Positions 24,043 through 31,739 of a DNA stretch of 45,615 nucleotides are shown piece after piece (the stretch's first letter is position 1; every line of letters begins with the position of its first letter). Under the pieces are notes generated by a model, which saw only the letters and a program-made list of their open reading frames with translations, was not told the origin of the DNA and searched no databases. Source of the stretch: Solirhodobacter olei (GTDB lineage: Bacteria; Pseudomonadota; Alphaproteobacteria; Rhodobacterales; Rhodobacteraceae); NCBI RefSeq assembly GCF_004010155.1, contig NZ_RRYH01000033.1, forward strand, positions 1-45,615. Reading direction: 5' to 3'. The position numbers and the translations under genes are program-made.

Positions 24043-24456
24043 TCAGCCGGGGGCGGGGCGGCTGCCACCTGGGAAATGTCTCAGTGCACAGTCGACCGCG
24101 ACCCAGCCATGCATCGAGTGCTCGAAGATCGAGAGGGCCGGCGGGGGATAGTCGGCCGCCATGAGGGCCCCCGCGGCAACGCCGACGAGGCCGGGCAGCG
24201 CATCGGCCGTCCAGCAGACCGTGGAGCCGCAGTGCGGGCAGAAGCGGTTGTGCACGCGTCCGCCGCTGTCGCCGGCGCGGACGTATTCCCCCGCTTCCCC
24301 TGAGACGGTCACGGCCCCGGCGGGATAGAAGACGCCGACCCCGAAGGGCGCGCCGGTGCGGCGCTGGCAGGCGCGGCAGTGGCAGGCGACGGTGAACTCT
24401 GGCGGGGCGTCCAGCGAGAGCGTTAGGGCGCCGCAGCTGCATTGGGCATTGGCCAT
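24043..24456 (-). CDS. GFA family (CENP-V/GFA domain) zinc protein
   Basis: A 137-residue protein with the GFA zinc cysteines: C-x-C near the start (QCSCGAL), CHCRACQRRTGAPFGVGVFYP, and CPHCGSTVCW. Proteins of this fold were named for glutathione-dependent formaldehyde activation, but for most members the substrate, often a glutathione adduct, is unknown. A single-gene unit by position. The start MANAQCSCGALTLS is typical. Confidence 0.88.
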   Translation of the reverse strand: MANAQCSCGALTLSLDAPPEFTVACHCRACQRRTGAPFGVGVFYPAGAVTVSGEAGEYVRAGDSGGRVHNRFCPHCGSTVCWTADALPGLVGVAAGALMAADYPPPALSIFEHSMHGWVAVDCALRHFPGGSRPAPG

Positions 24457-24597
24457 GAGGCGGACTCCTGGATTGGCGCGCGGGCAGCCGGACGGCGGGC
24501 GCCGCGCAAGGGCTGCCGGGATCGGGGGGGAGGGGACGACTTCGGGGCCGTGGCCCGCTGAGGTCGCTTTCCGGTCTAGACGCGGGCCGCGTCCCGG

Positions 24598-24942
24598 TCA
24601 ACCGTGGGCGGCGCGGCTGTCCTCGGGGGCTTCGGCGCGGTCGGTCAGGCCGTAGTCGCGCAGGACATGGGCGACGCGAAGGCGGTAGCCCGCGAAGGTG
24701 CCGGAGCGGCCTGCCGCCTGCGCCGCGCGGTGATGGGTGCGGGCGCGCCAGTCGGCCACCGCGGCCTCGTCGCGCCAGAAGGAGAGCGACAGCAGTTTCT
24801 TCGGATCGGTGAGGGACTGGAAGCGCTCGACCGAGAGGAAGCCGTCGATCTCTTCAAGCTCGGGTTTCAGGCGGGCGGCGATGTCGAGATAGGCCTCCAT
24901 CCGGCCCTCGGCGGGGGTGACTTCGAAGATGACGGCGATCAT
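24598..24942 (-). CDS. Antibiotic-biosynthesis monooxygenase (ABM) domain protein
   Basis: A 114-residue ferredoxin-like alpha/beta barrel protein: MIAVIFEVTPAEGRMEAYLDIAARLKPELEEIDGFLSVERFQSL followed by LSFWRDEAAVADWR are standard ABM-domain features. Members are cofactor-free monooxygenases or heme-degrading proteins; the role of this one is unknown. The ATG at 24942 begins the domain; an open frame upstream is not protein-like. It is in the same direction as the NIPSNAP-like gene with 133 bases between, containing an AAATATCCCC repeat. Confidence 0.85.
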   Translation of the reverse strand: MIAVIFEVTPAEGRMEAYLDIAARLKPELEEIDGFLSVERFQSLTDPKKLLSLSFWRDEAAVADWRARTHHRAAQAAGRSGTFAGYRLRVAHVLRDYGLTDRAEAPEDSRAAHG

Positions 24943-25028
24943 GGCGGATGGGCCTTTCGGGCTGGTGTGGACGGCGGGACAGGGATGGGGGCGGCCTGCT
25001 CCCTCTGCGCGCCGGGGGCACGCATTCG

Positions 25029-25043
25029 CCCCCGGGGATATTT
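25029..25043 (-). repeat. AAATATCCC-GGGGG intergenic repeat, copy 1
   Basis: Minus strand reads AAATATCCCCGGGGG, followed by a hairpin GGGGGC/GCCCCC (25014-25019 with 25028-25033). Same core as 28931-28944 and 34024-34037. Confidence 0.55.
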
Positions 25044-25075
25044 GAAGATGGGAAATCGGGGGAAGGGAAGGGGGA

Positions 25076-25390
25076 TCAGCCTTCCGGGCGGTCGACGCGG
25101 CGCAGGAAGGTGCGGTCCTCGCGCAGGATGAAGCGCTCGCGGGCGGCAAAGGCGTAGTTCTCCTGCCCCGCCGGGTCGGCGGCGAGACGGGCGCGGTAGG
25201 CCTCGTAAGCCGCGAGGCTCTCGATGTCGTAGATGCCGTAGGCCAGCGTCGCGGAGCCCTCCGCCGGGGCGAAATAGCCGGTGAGGCTGGCGCCGCAGCG
25301 CGGGATCGCCTCGCCCCAGATGCGGGCGTAGCGGGCGAATTCGGCGTGTTTGTAGGGGTCTATCCGGTAGCGGATGATGCAGGTGAGCAT
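25076..25390 (-). CDS. NIPSNAP family protein
   Basis: A 104-residue ferredoxin-like (ABM-related) protein. MLTCIIRYRIDPYKHAEFARYARIWGEAIPRCGASLTGYF and YRARLAADPAGQENYAFA match bacterial NIPSNAP-domain proteins; the function of these is not known. It shares fold class with the neighbouring ABM gene, so the two may form a small operon. Confidence 0.85.
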   Translation of the reverse strand: MLTCIIRYRIDPYKHAEFARYARIWGEAIPRCGASLTGYFAPAEGSATLAYGIYDIESLAAYEAYRARLAADPAGQENYAFAARERFILREDRTFLRRVDRPEG

Positions 25391-25463
25391 GGTGGCCTCC
25401 GTTGGGGTGCGGGGCCGGGATAGCAGGCGGCGGGCGCCGGATGTTACGGCCGGGGCCGAAACG

Positions 25464-25796
25464 TCAGTGGCTGACGGTGCCGGAGAAGAGGTTGATCACC
25501 AGCACGCCGGCCACGATCAGCCCTAGGCCGATCAGCGCCGGGGCGTCGAGCCGCTGGCGGTAGAAGATCCAGGCGACCGCGGTGATGAAGACGATGCCGA
25601 GCCCCGACCAGACGGCGTAGACGATGCCCGTCGGGATCGCTTTCAGCGCGATCGAGAGCAGCCAGAAGGCGATGATGTAGCCGACGCCGGCCAGCAGGCT
25701 CGGGGCAAGGCGGGTCAGCGCCGCGCTGCGCGCCAGCGCGGTGGTGGCGATGACCTCGGCGATGATCGCCGCGGTGAGGATGAGGTGGATGCGCAT
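25464..25796 (-). CDS. SMR family multidrug/cation exporter
   Basis: A 110-residue protein, the exact length of EmrE, with four transmembrane helices. The key Glu14 in helix 1 (AAIIAEVIATTAL) is present, with the GVGYIIAFWLLSIALKAIPTGIVYAVWSGLGIV pattern of helices 2-3, which resembles EmrE rather than SugE. It should exchange protons for quaternary ammonium or similar lipophilic cations as an antiparallel dimer. The ATG at 25796 is preferred over an upstream frame extension of 12 codons. Confidence 0.92.
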   Translation of the reverse strand: MRIHLILTAAIIAEVIATTALARSAALTRLAPSLLAGVGYIIAFWLLSIALKAIPTGIVYAVWSGLGIVFITAVAWIFYRQRLDAPALIGLGLIVAGVLVINLFSGTVSH

Positions 25797-25944
25797 GGGG
25801 CGGGACTCCGGCTGGCGGTTCCTCCCTGCCACGCGGGGCGGGCGGACGCAATCGGGCGCGCACGGCGGCGCTGGACGGATCGAAGGGCGGGCCTAGAATG
25901 CGGTGGGGGCCTTGCGAGCGGGCCGGAACGCGCGGGGGGCGCTT

Positions 25945-26775
25945 ATGCGGGACGGGGTGATCTATGTGGCGCGCGGGGCGGATTACCTCGACCTCGCCAT
26001 CCGGTCGGCGATGTCGCTGAGGGCGCGGGCCCCGGGGGTGGGTGTTGCGCTTTTCACCGACCAGGCGGCGGTGGCGCCGGGGCTTTTCGACGCGGTCCTG
26101 CCGATCCCGGAGGGCGGACCGACACCGAAGCTCGCCAGCCTGCCCGAAAGCCCGTTCGAGCGCACGCTGTACCTCGACTGCGACACGCTGGTGCTGGCAC
26201 CCTTCGACGATCTCTTCGACGTGCTGGACCGGTTCGAGCTGGCGGTAGCGCATGACGTGCGCCGGACCTCGGCGCTGATCCGGGAGGGGCATGCGGTCGA
26301 TCCGCCCTATGCCTTTCCGCAGATGAACTGCGGGGTGATGCTCTACCGCAGCTCGCCCGCGGTGGCGGCCTTCCTCGCCGACTGGCAGCGGCGGTACCGC
26401 GCGGCGGGCGTGGGGCGGGACCAGGTGAGCTTCCGCGACCTGCTCTGGCAGAGCGATATCCGCTTCTACGTGCTGCCGCCGGAGTTCAACCTGCGCCGGG
26501 TGACGATGATGGACGCCTGGGAGCCGCTGGACGCGCGGCCGACGATCCTGCATTCGCACCGCCTGCTGCAGCATCTGCGCGGCGCGGAGGCGCGGCTGGA
26601 CGATCTGCCGGCGATCATGGCGGCGGAGCGGCAGGCGCGTCTGGAGGAATGGCGCGCGGTGGGGATCGAGGCGCCGGGGGCGGAGCCCGCCGCCCCCTTC
26701 CATGCCGCCGAGGCCGCCGCCGGCCGCGATGCGGAGCGCGAGCGCGCCCGGGGCGAGCTGCGCGATCGGGCCTGA
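25945..26775 (+). CDS. Glycosyltransferase-like nucleotide-sugar protein
   Basis: A 276-residue protein with a GT-A fold look: VIYVARGADYLDLAIRSAMSLRARAPGVGVALFTD at the start and a DxD motif in YLDCDTLVLAP (around residue 78), then QMNCGVMLYRSSPAVAAFLADW, found in GT8-like and putative nucleotide-diphospho-sugar transferases. The acceptor is unknown. The ATG at 25945 follows a G-rich stretch and begins at the fold; an ATG at 25903 is possible. The last ~50 residues are a charged Ala/Arg/Glu tail. It is followed by the iolG promoter region. Confidence 0.78.
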   Translation: MRDGVIYVARGADYLDLAIRSAMSLRARAPGVGVALFTDQAAVAPGLFDAVLPIPEGGPTPKLASLPESPFERTLYLDCDTLVLAPFDDLFDVLDRFELAVAHDVRRTSALIREGHAVDPPYAFPQMNCGVMLYRSSPAVAAFLADWQRRYRAAGVGRDQVSFRDLLWQSDIRFYVLPPEFNLRRVTMMDAWEPLDARPTILHSHRLLQHLRGAEARLDDLPAIMAAERQARLEEWRAVGIEAPGAEPAAPFHAAEAAAGRDAERERARGELRDRA

Positions 26776-26791
26776 CGTGCGTTCGGGCGGT

Positions 26792-26835
26792 GGAATTTTC
26801 CAATTGAGTGCGGCATATATTGGAATATTAATTCC
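26792..26835 (+). promoter_or_regulatory. IolR-like operator region of iolG
   Basis: GGAATATTAATTCC (26822-26835) fits the GGAA-N6-TTCC palindrome reported for the RpiR-type repressor IolR of Sinorhizobium. A second, shorter palindrome GGAATTTTCC lies at 26792-26801, and TTCCAAT/ATTGGAA arms link the two. The AT-rich block stands out from the GC-rich surroundings and lies 41-85 bases before the iolG start. Confidence 0.6.
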
Positions 26836-26876
26836 GCAGCGAGTCGGGCCGGGCCCGGCAGATCATCGAGGAAGAC

Positions 26877-27881
26877 ATGACAGTCAGGTTCGGACTTCTT
26901 GGGGCGGGGCGGATCGGCAAGGTCCATGCAAAGGCGATCACGGGCGATCCGGCGGCCAGCCTTGTCGCGGTGGCGGATGCGATGCCGGCGGCGTCGGGTG
27001 CCATCGCCGAGCAATACGGCTGCGCCATTCGCACGATCGAGGAGATCGAGGCGGCCTCCGACATCGACGCGGTGGTGATCTGCACGCCGACCGACACCCA
27101 TGCCGAGCTGATCGAGCGTTTCGCGCGGGCCGGCAAGGCGATCTTCTGCGAGAAGCCGATCGACCTCTCGCTCGACCGCGTCAAGGCCTGCCTGAAGGTG
27201 GTGCGGGACACGAAGGCCACGCTGATGGTCGGCTTCAACCGCCGGTTCGACCCGCATTTCGCGGCCGTCCGCGCCGAGATCGACAAGGGCGCGATCGGCA
27301 CGGTCGAGATGGTCACCATCATCTCGCGCGACCCCGGGGCGCCGCCGCTGGACTATATCGCCCGATCCGGCGGCATCTTCCGCGACATGACGATCCATGA
27401 CTTCGACATGGCGCGGTTCCTGCTGGGCGAGGAGGTGGCGGAAGTTTCCGCCATGGCCTCGGTGCTGGTGGATCCCGCGATCGGCAAGGCAGGGGATTAC
27501 GACTCGGTCCAGGTGATGCTGAAGACCGCCAGCGGCAAGCAGGCGATGATCTCCAACTCGCGCCGGGCGACCTATGGCTACGATCAGCGGATCGAGGTGC
27601 ATGGATCGAACGGGCTGGTGGCGGCGGAGAACCAGCGGCCCGTCTCGATCGAGATCGCCTCTTCGCTGGGCTACACCCGCCCGCCGCTGCACGATTTCTT
27701 CATGACGCGCTACACCGAGGCCTATGCGGCCGAGATCGCGGCCTTCGTCGCGGCCGTCTCCGGCAAGGGCAAGGCCGCGCCCTCTGGCGAGGACGGGCTG
27801 GCGGCGCTGGCACTGGCCGAGGCGGCGGTGCGCTCCGTGGCCGAGGGGCGGGTGGTGAAGCTTTCGGAGGTCGCGGGCTGA
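26877..27881 (+). CDS. iolG: myo-Inositol 2-dehydrogenase
   Basis: A 334-residue Gfo/Idh/MocA oxidoreductase that oxidises myo-inositol to 2-keto-myo-inositol with NAD+. The Rossmann motif GAGRIGKVHAKAI is at residues 9-21; CEKPID near 95 carries the conserved Lys; the substrate-site DMTIHDFDMARFLLGEE includes the catalytic Asp/His pair. NRRFDP and RATYGYDQRIEVHG also fit IolG rather than other family members. The other iol genes are not in the window. An IolR-type operator precedes it. Confidence 0.9.
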   Translation: MTVRFGLLGAGRIGKVHAKAITGDPAASLVAVADAMPAASGAIAEQYGCAIRTIEEIEAASDIDAVVICTPTDTHAELIERFARAGKAIFCEKPIDLSLDRVKACLKVVRDTKATLMVGFNRRFDPHFAAVRAEIDKGAIGTVEMVTIISRDPGAPPLDYIARSGGIFRDMTIHDFDMARFLLGEEVAEVSAMASVLVDPAIGKAGDYDSVQVMLKTASGKQAMISNSRRATYGYDQRIEVHGSNGLVAAENQRPVSIEIASSLGYTRPPLHDFFMTRYTEAYAAEIAAFVAAVSGKGKAAPSGEDGLAALALAEAAVRSVAEGRVVKLSEVAG

Positions 27882-27884
27882 GGC

Positions 27885-28907
27885 CTAGCAGATCCGCGGC
27901 AGCTGCTCGCCCACGAGCATGTCGACGATGCGGCTGCCGCCGAAAAGCGTGGTCATGGTGACGCGGCCGGGATGGGCCGACACCGCCCGGCCGATGATGA
28001 CCGCGCCGCGCCCGGCCTCGGTGCCGCGCATGGCGGCGAGCGCGGCTTCGGCCTGATCTTCCGGCACGAAGGCCACCAGCGTGCCCTCGTTGGCGAGGTA
28101 GAGCGGGTCGAGGCCGAGTATCTCGCAGAGGCCGCGTACCTCCTCGGCCATCGGCAGGGCGTTCTCTTCGATCTCCACCCCGACGCCGGCCGCCTCCGCC
28201 ATCTCGTTCAGGGCGGCGGCGAGGCCGCCCCGCGTGGCGTCGCGCGCGGCGCTTGTGCCGGGGGCGGCGCGGATCACCGCCTCCATCAGCCCGGCGAGGG
28301 ACCGGCAGTCGGAGATGAGATCGGTCGAGAGCGCCAGGTCCCCGCGCGCGGCGAGGATCGCGGCGCCGTGGTCGCCCAGCCTGCCGCTGACGATCGCCAC
28401 GTCGCCCGGCCGGATCCGCGCCGCGCCGAGGTCGCGGCCCGGCGGGATCACCCCGATGCCGGCGGTGGTGACGAAAAGCCCGTCCGCCGCGCCGCGGCCG
28501 ACGACCTTGGTATCCCCGGTGACGATCCGCGCGCCCGCCGCCGCTGCCTCGCGCGCCATGGTCCCGGCCACGCGGGCGAGCAGCGCGATCTCGCAGCCCT
28601 CCTCGATGATGAAGGCGGCGGAGAGCCAGAGCGGCCGCGCGCCCCCCACGGCGAGGTCGTTCAGCGTGCCGCAGACCGCGAGCTTGCCGATGTCTCCGCC
28701 GGGAAACTCCAGAGGGGTGACCACGAAACTGTCGGTGGTGAAGGCGAGCCGCGCGCCGGGCTCGGCCAAGGCGGCATCCATCAGGCGCGCCTGATCCTCC
28801 ATACCCGGCGGCTCGAAGACGCGGGCGAAGACCTCCTCCACCAGGTCGCGCATCGCCTTGCCGCCGCCGCCATGGGCCAGGGTCACATGAGTATCGCGCA
28901 GCGCCAT
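27885..28907 (-). CDS. hypE: Hydrogenase maturation protein HypE
   Basis: A 340-residue ATP-dependent dehydratase of the PurM/SelD fold. It accepts a carbamoyl group from HypF on the C-terminal cysteine and dehydrates it to a thiocyanate, the source of the CN ligands of [NiFe]-hydrogenase. The required end Pro-Arg-Ile-Cys is present (Cys340). AHGGGGKAMRDLVEEVF, FTTDSFVVTPLEFPGGDIGKLAVCGTLNDLAVGGARP and RDATRGGLA are typical. It is 68 bases after hypD, with a palindromic repeat between. It converges with iolG with 3 bases between the stops. Confidence 0.97.
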   Translation of the reverse strand: MALRDTHVTLAHGGGGKAMRDLVEEVFARVFEPPGMEDQARLMDAALAEPGARLAFTTDSFVVTPLEFPGGDIGKLAVCGTLNDLAVGGARPLWLSAAFIIEEGCEIALLARVAGTMAREAAAAGARIVTGDTKVVGRGAADGLFVTTAGIGVIPPGRDLGAARIRPGDVAIVSGRLGDHGAAILAARGDLALSTDLISDCRSLAGLMEAVIRAAPGTSAARDATRGGLAAALNEMAEAAGVGVEIEENALPMAEEVRGLCEILGLDPLYLANEGTLVAFVPEDQAEAALAAMRGTEAGRGAVIIGRAVSAHPGRVTMTTLFGGSRIVDMLVGEQLPRIC

Positions 28908-28930
28908 GATGCCTTACTTTTTCTGTCCCT

Positions 28931-28974
28931 AAATATCCCGGGGGGAGGCCGCAGGCCGGGGGGCAGCGCCCCCC
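28931..28974 (+). repeat. AAATATCCC-GGGGG intergenic repeat, copy 2
   Basis: Core AAATATCCCGGGGG (28931-28944) is followed by GGCCGCAGGCC and a hairpin of GGGGGG (28958-28963) and CCCCCC (28969-28974). It fills the hypD-hypE gap, ending beside the hypD stop. Confidence 0.6.
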
Positions 28975-28975
28975 A

Positions 28976-30112
28976 TCACTCCGCCGCCGCCCGGGCGCCG
29001 CCGTATTGCCAATAGGCCGCGCAGGCCCCTTCGGAAGACACCATCAGCGCCCCCAGCGGCCGCTCCGGCGTACACCCTCGCCCGAACTGTGGGCAGGCCG
29101 TGGGCTTGATCTTCCCCGTCATCACCGCCCCGCAGGCGCAGCCCTCCGGTTCCGCCACCTGCCGCGGCCCGGCGCCGTAGCCCACGCCGAATTTCGCCTC
29201 CGCGTCGAAGGCGCGGTAGGGTGCGCGGATCCTGAGGCCAGAGGCGTCGATCTCGCCCAGCCCGCGCCATTCGAAGCTGGGCCGGCGCTCGTAGACATCG
29301 GCGATGGCGGCGAGGCTGACCTGGTTGCCGTGCTCGGGCACGACGCGGGCGTACTGGTTTTCCACCTCCGCCCGGCCCTCGGCGATCTGGCTGAGGACCA
29401 TCAGCACGGATTGCAGCAGGTCCAGCGGCTCGAAGCCCGCGACGACGATCGGCTTGCCATAGTCCCGGGCGATGAAATCGTAGGGATGGGTGCCGATGAC
29501 CATGGAGACATGGCCCGGTCCGATGAAGCCGTCGAGCCGCATGTCGGGGTCGTCAAGCAGCGCCCGGATCGGTTCCGGCACGGTGATGTGGTTACAGAAG
29601 ACGGAGAAATTCCCCAGCCCCTCGCGTGCCGCCTGCTGGATGGAGAGGGCGGTGGAGGGCGTCGTGGTCTCGAAGCCGAGGCCGAAGAAGACCACCTCGC
29701 GCCCCGGCGTGCGGCGGGCAATTTCCAGCGCGTCGAGGGGGGAGTAAACCATGCGGATATCGGCGCCGCTGGCCTTGGCCTGCAGCAGGGAGCCCTGCGT
29801 TCCGGGCACCCGCATCGCGTCGCCGAAGGTGGTGAAGATCACCTCCGGCCGGGCCGCGATCTGAAGCGCTTCGTCGACGCGCGACATCGGCAGGACGCAG
29901 ACGGGGCAGCCGGGGCCGTGGATGAACTCCACCCCCTCATGCACCAGCTTGTCGAGCCCGTAGCGGAAGATCGCGTGGGTGTGGCCGCCGCAGATCTCCA
30001 TGATGTGGAGGGGTTTTTCACGGGTGGCGCCGATGCCCTCCGCCGTGCGCGCGATGGCGGCGAGGACGGCTTTGGCGGCGACCGGATCGCGGAATTCGCT
30101 GGCGTATTTCAT
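28976..30112 (-). CDS. hypD: Hydrogenase maturation protein HypD
   Basis: A 378-residue [4Fe-4S] protein that, with HypC, holds the Fe(CN)2CO group during its assembly. MEICGGHTHAIFRYG (around 38-52), HGPGCPVCVLP and the C-terminal cluster cysteines (CACG and CPQFGRGCTPERP) are the family signatures. The start at 30112 overlaps the hypC stop (ATGA). An upstream open extension is shadow. Length matches typical HypD. Confidence 0.97.
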   Translation of the reverse strand: MKYASEFRDPVAAKAVLAAIARTAEGIGATREKPLHIMEICGGHTHAIFRYGLDKLVHEGVEFIHGPGCPVCVLPMSRVDEALQIAARPEVIFTTFGDAMRVPGTQGSLLQAKASGADIRMVYSPLDALEIARRTPGREVVFFGLGFETTTPSTALSIQQAAREGLGNFSVFCNHITVPEPIRALLDDPDMRLDGFIGPGHVSMVIGTHPYDFIARDYGKPIVVAGFEPLDLLQSVLMVLSQIAEGRAEVENQYARVVPEHGNQVSLAAIADVYERRPSFEWRGLGEIDASGLRIRAPYRAFDAEAKFGVGYGAGPRQVAEPEGCACGAVMTGKIKPTACPQFGRGCTPERPLGALMVSSEGACAAYWQYGGARAAAE

Positions 30113-30417
30113 CGCGTGGGCCCCGGGGCGGTGCCCTCCGTCAGCGCCGCGCGGCCGGCTTCCATTTCCTCCAGCGCGGCCTGGGCCTCGCCCATCTCGC
30201 GGAGCGCGCGGAGGGTTGCCTCGGCCTCCTCCGCGTCGATCCGGCTCATGGCGAAGCCGACATGGATCAGCGTCCAGCAGCCGACGAGGTCCTCCAGCGG
30301 CCCCTCGGCGATGCAGGTGACGTTGACCTCGCGCCGGACGCCGGAGACGTCGGCAAGGGCGAGCTGGCGGGCCTCGTCGGTGATGGCGAGGATCTGACCG
30401 GGGATGCCGAGGCACAT
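30109..30417 (-). CDS. hypC: Hydrogenase maturation chaperone HypC
   Basis: A 102-residue HypC/HupF-type chaperone. It begins with the obligatory MCLGIPGQI; Cys2 binds the iron unit after Met removal, and the IHVGFAMSRID segment carries the conserved His. It shuttles Fe(CN)2CO between HypD and the hydrogenase large subunit. The start at 30417 is fixed by the MCLGIPG N-terminus. It is longer than average owing to a Glu/Ala-rich C-terminal helix. Confidence 0.96.
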   Translation of the reverse strand: MCLGIPGQILAITDEARQLALADVSGVRREVNVTCIAEGPLEDLVGCWTLIHVGFAMSRIDAEEAEATLRALREMGEAQAALEEMEAGRAALTEGTAPGPTR

Positions 30418-30418
30418 C

Positions 30419-31282
30419 TCAGCCTGCCTTCGCACTGGTCTGGGCCAGCGTCTTGGCAGCGTGGCGGGCACGGAGCCAGGCGATCCACGCTCCCATCCCC
30501 TCGCCGGTGCGGGCGGAGAGGCGCAGGATCTCGATCGCCGGATTGACCCGTTTCAGGTTCGCCTCGTAGGCCGCGAGGTCGGCGTCGCAATGCGGGGCGA
30601 GGTCGGTCTTGTTGAGGATGGCGAGCGAGGCGGCGGTGAACATGTCGGGGTATTTCAGCGGCTTGTCCTCGCCTTCGGTGACCGAGAGGATGGCCACCTT
30701 GGCATCCTCGCCGAGGTCGAAGGCGGCGGGGCAGACGAGGTTGCCGACATTCTCGATGAAAAGGAGGCTGCCGGGTTTCAGCGCCAGCCGGTCCATCGCA
30801 TTGCCGACCATATGCGCGTCGAGGTGGCAGCCCTTGCCGGTGTTGATCTGCACCGCGGGCGCGCCCGTGGCGCGGATGCGGTCGGCGTCGTTCTCGGTCT
30901 GCTGGTCGCCCTCGATCACGGCGAGGGGGGTGGCGGAGAGCGCCTCGATCGTCTTGACCAGCAGCGTCGTCTTGCCCGAGCCGGGGGAGGAGACGAGGTT
31001 GACGGCATAGGCGCCGAGCGCCGCCAGCACCCGGCGGTTGCCGAGCGCGAGGGCGTCGTTCCGGGCGAGGATGTCGGTCTCGACCTCGATCAGCCGGGAT
31101 TGCGAGAGCCCGGGGACGGAGGTGCCGGCCGGGCCGGTGCCGAAATGCAGGTGGCCGTGGGAGTGGTCATGGCTATGGCCGCGAGGGTGGTGGTGATGAC
31201 CGTGGGCATGGTCATGGTCGTGATGGTGGCCGTGGTCCTCGCCCGCCAGTTTTCCCTCTCCGCATCCGCAGACCGTACACAT
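30419..31282 (-). CDS. hypB: Hydrogenase nickel-incorporation GTPase HypB
   Basis: A 287-residue GTPase delivering Ni2+ with HypA. The N-terminus has the C-x2-C-G-C nickel motif (Cys2, Cys5, Cys7), followed by a His-rich tract (residues about 18-46) that can store nickel. The GTPase domain has the P-loop SPGSGKTTL near 99-107, [29 protein letters not shown] and NKTDL. It overlaps hypA by one codon and ends one base before hypC. The His tract indicates nickel storage as well as insertion. Confidence 0.97.
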   Translation of the reverse strand: MCTVCGCGEGKLAGEDHGHHHDHDHAHGHHHHPRGHSHDHSHGHLHFGTGPAGTSVPGLSQSRLIEVETDILARNDALALGNRRVLAALGAYAVNLVSSPGSGKTTLLVKTIEALSATPLAVIEGDQQTENDADRIRATGAPAVQINTGKGCHLDAHMVGNAMDRLALKPGSLLFIENVGNLVCPAAFDLGEDAKVAILSVTEGEDKPLKYPDMFTAASLAILNKTDLAPHCDADLAAYEANLKRVNPAIEILRLSARTGEGMGAWIAWLRARHAAKTLAQTSAKAG

Positions 31283-31623
31283 CAGGCCACCTCCATGTCC
31301 TTCACCCGCATCTCGCTTCCCGCCACCGGCACCAGCCGCCCGCCGCCGCAGAGGGGGCAGGGATCCAGGCGATCCTCGATCTCGACCTCGCGGTTGCAGT
31401 CGTGGCAGAGGGCGCGGCCGGGCAGGTCGATCATTTCCAGCCTTGCGCCCTCGGCGGGGCTGCCCCGCATGGCGATGTCGAAGCAGAAGGCGAGGGCAGA
31501 TTTCTCCACCCCGGCGAAACGGCCGATCTCCAGGCGCAGGCTGCGGACGGCGGTGAAGCCGTGCTGGCGGGCCTGATTCTCGACGATCTGCCGGATCCCT
31601 TCTGCCAGCGACATTTCATGCAT
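31282..31623 (-). CDS. hypA: Hydrogenase nickel-incorporation protein HypA
   Basis: A 113-residue nickel/zinc metallochaperone. The N-terminal [10 protein letters not shown] provides the Ni ligand His2, and the zinc site is formed by C-x2-C in LCHDCNREV and C-x2-C in PCPLCGGG. It acts with HypB to load Ni2+ into the hydrogenase large subunit. It is the first gene of hypABCDE. A TTGA-N6-TCAT box lies 18-31 bases before the ATG, so close that its promoter would start inside hypA. Confidence 0.96.
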   Translation of the reverse strand: MHEMSLAEGIRQIVENQARQHGFTAVRSLRLEIGRFAGVEKSALAFCFDIAMRGSPAEGARLEMIDLPGRALCHDCNREVEIEDRLDPCPLCGGGRLVPVAGSEMRVKDMEVA

Positions 31624-31654
31624 CTTCGATCCCGGATTCCATGACGTGGATCAA
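31613..31654 (-). promoter_or_regulatory. FnrL/FixK-type promoter overlapping hypA start
   Basis: On the minus strand TTGA-TCCACG-TCAT spans 31654-31641, matching TTGA-N6-TCAA in 7 of 8 positions. A class II activator site centred at -41.5 would put +1 near 31606, and a -10-like TGAAAT lies exactly at 31618-31613 (-12 to -7). The transcript would begin inside hypA and serve hypBCDE, as known for the FnrN-dependent hypB promoter of Rhizobium leguminosarum. Confidence 0.55.
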
Positions 31655-31739
31655 GTGGGCTGCGGGCCGGGTGGGGCCTGCCCCGGGAGCGATGATAGGC
31701 GCGCGGCGGGGTTCGGGCCAGTGCGCTTTGCGCGGCGGG

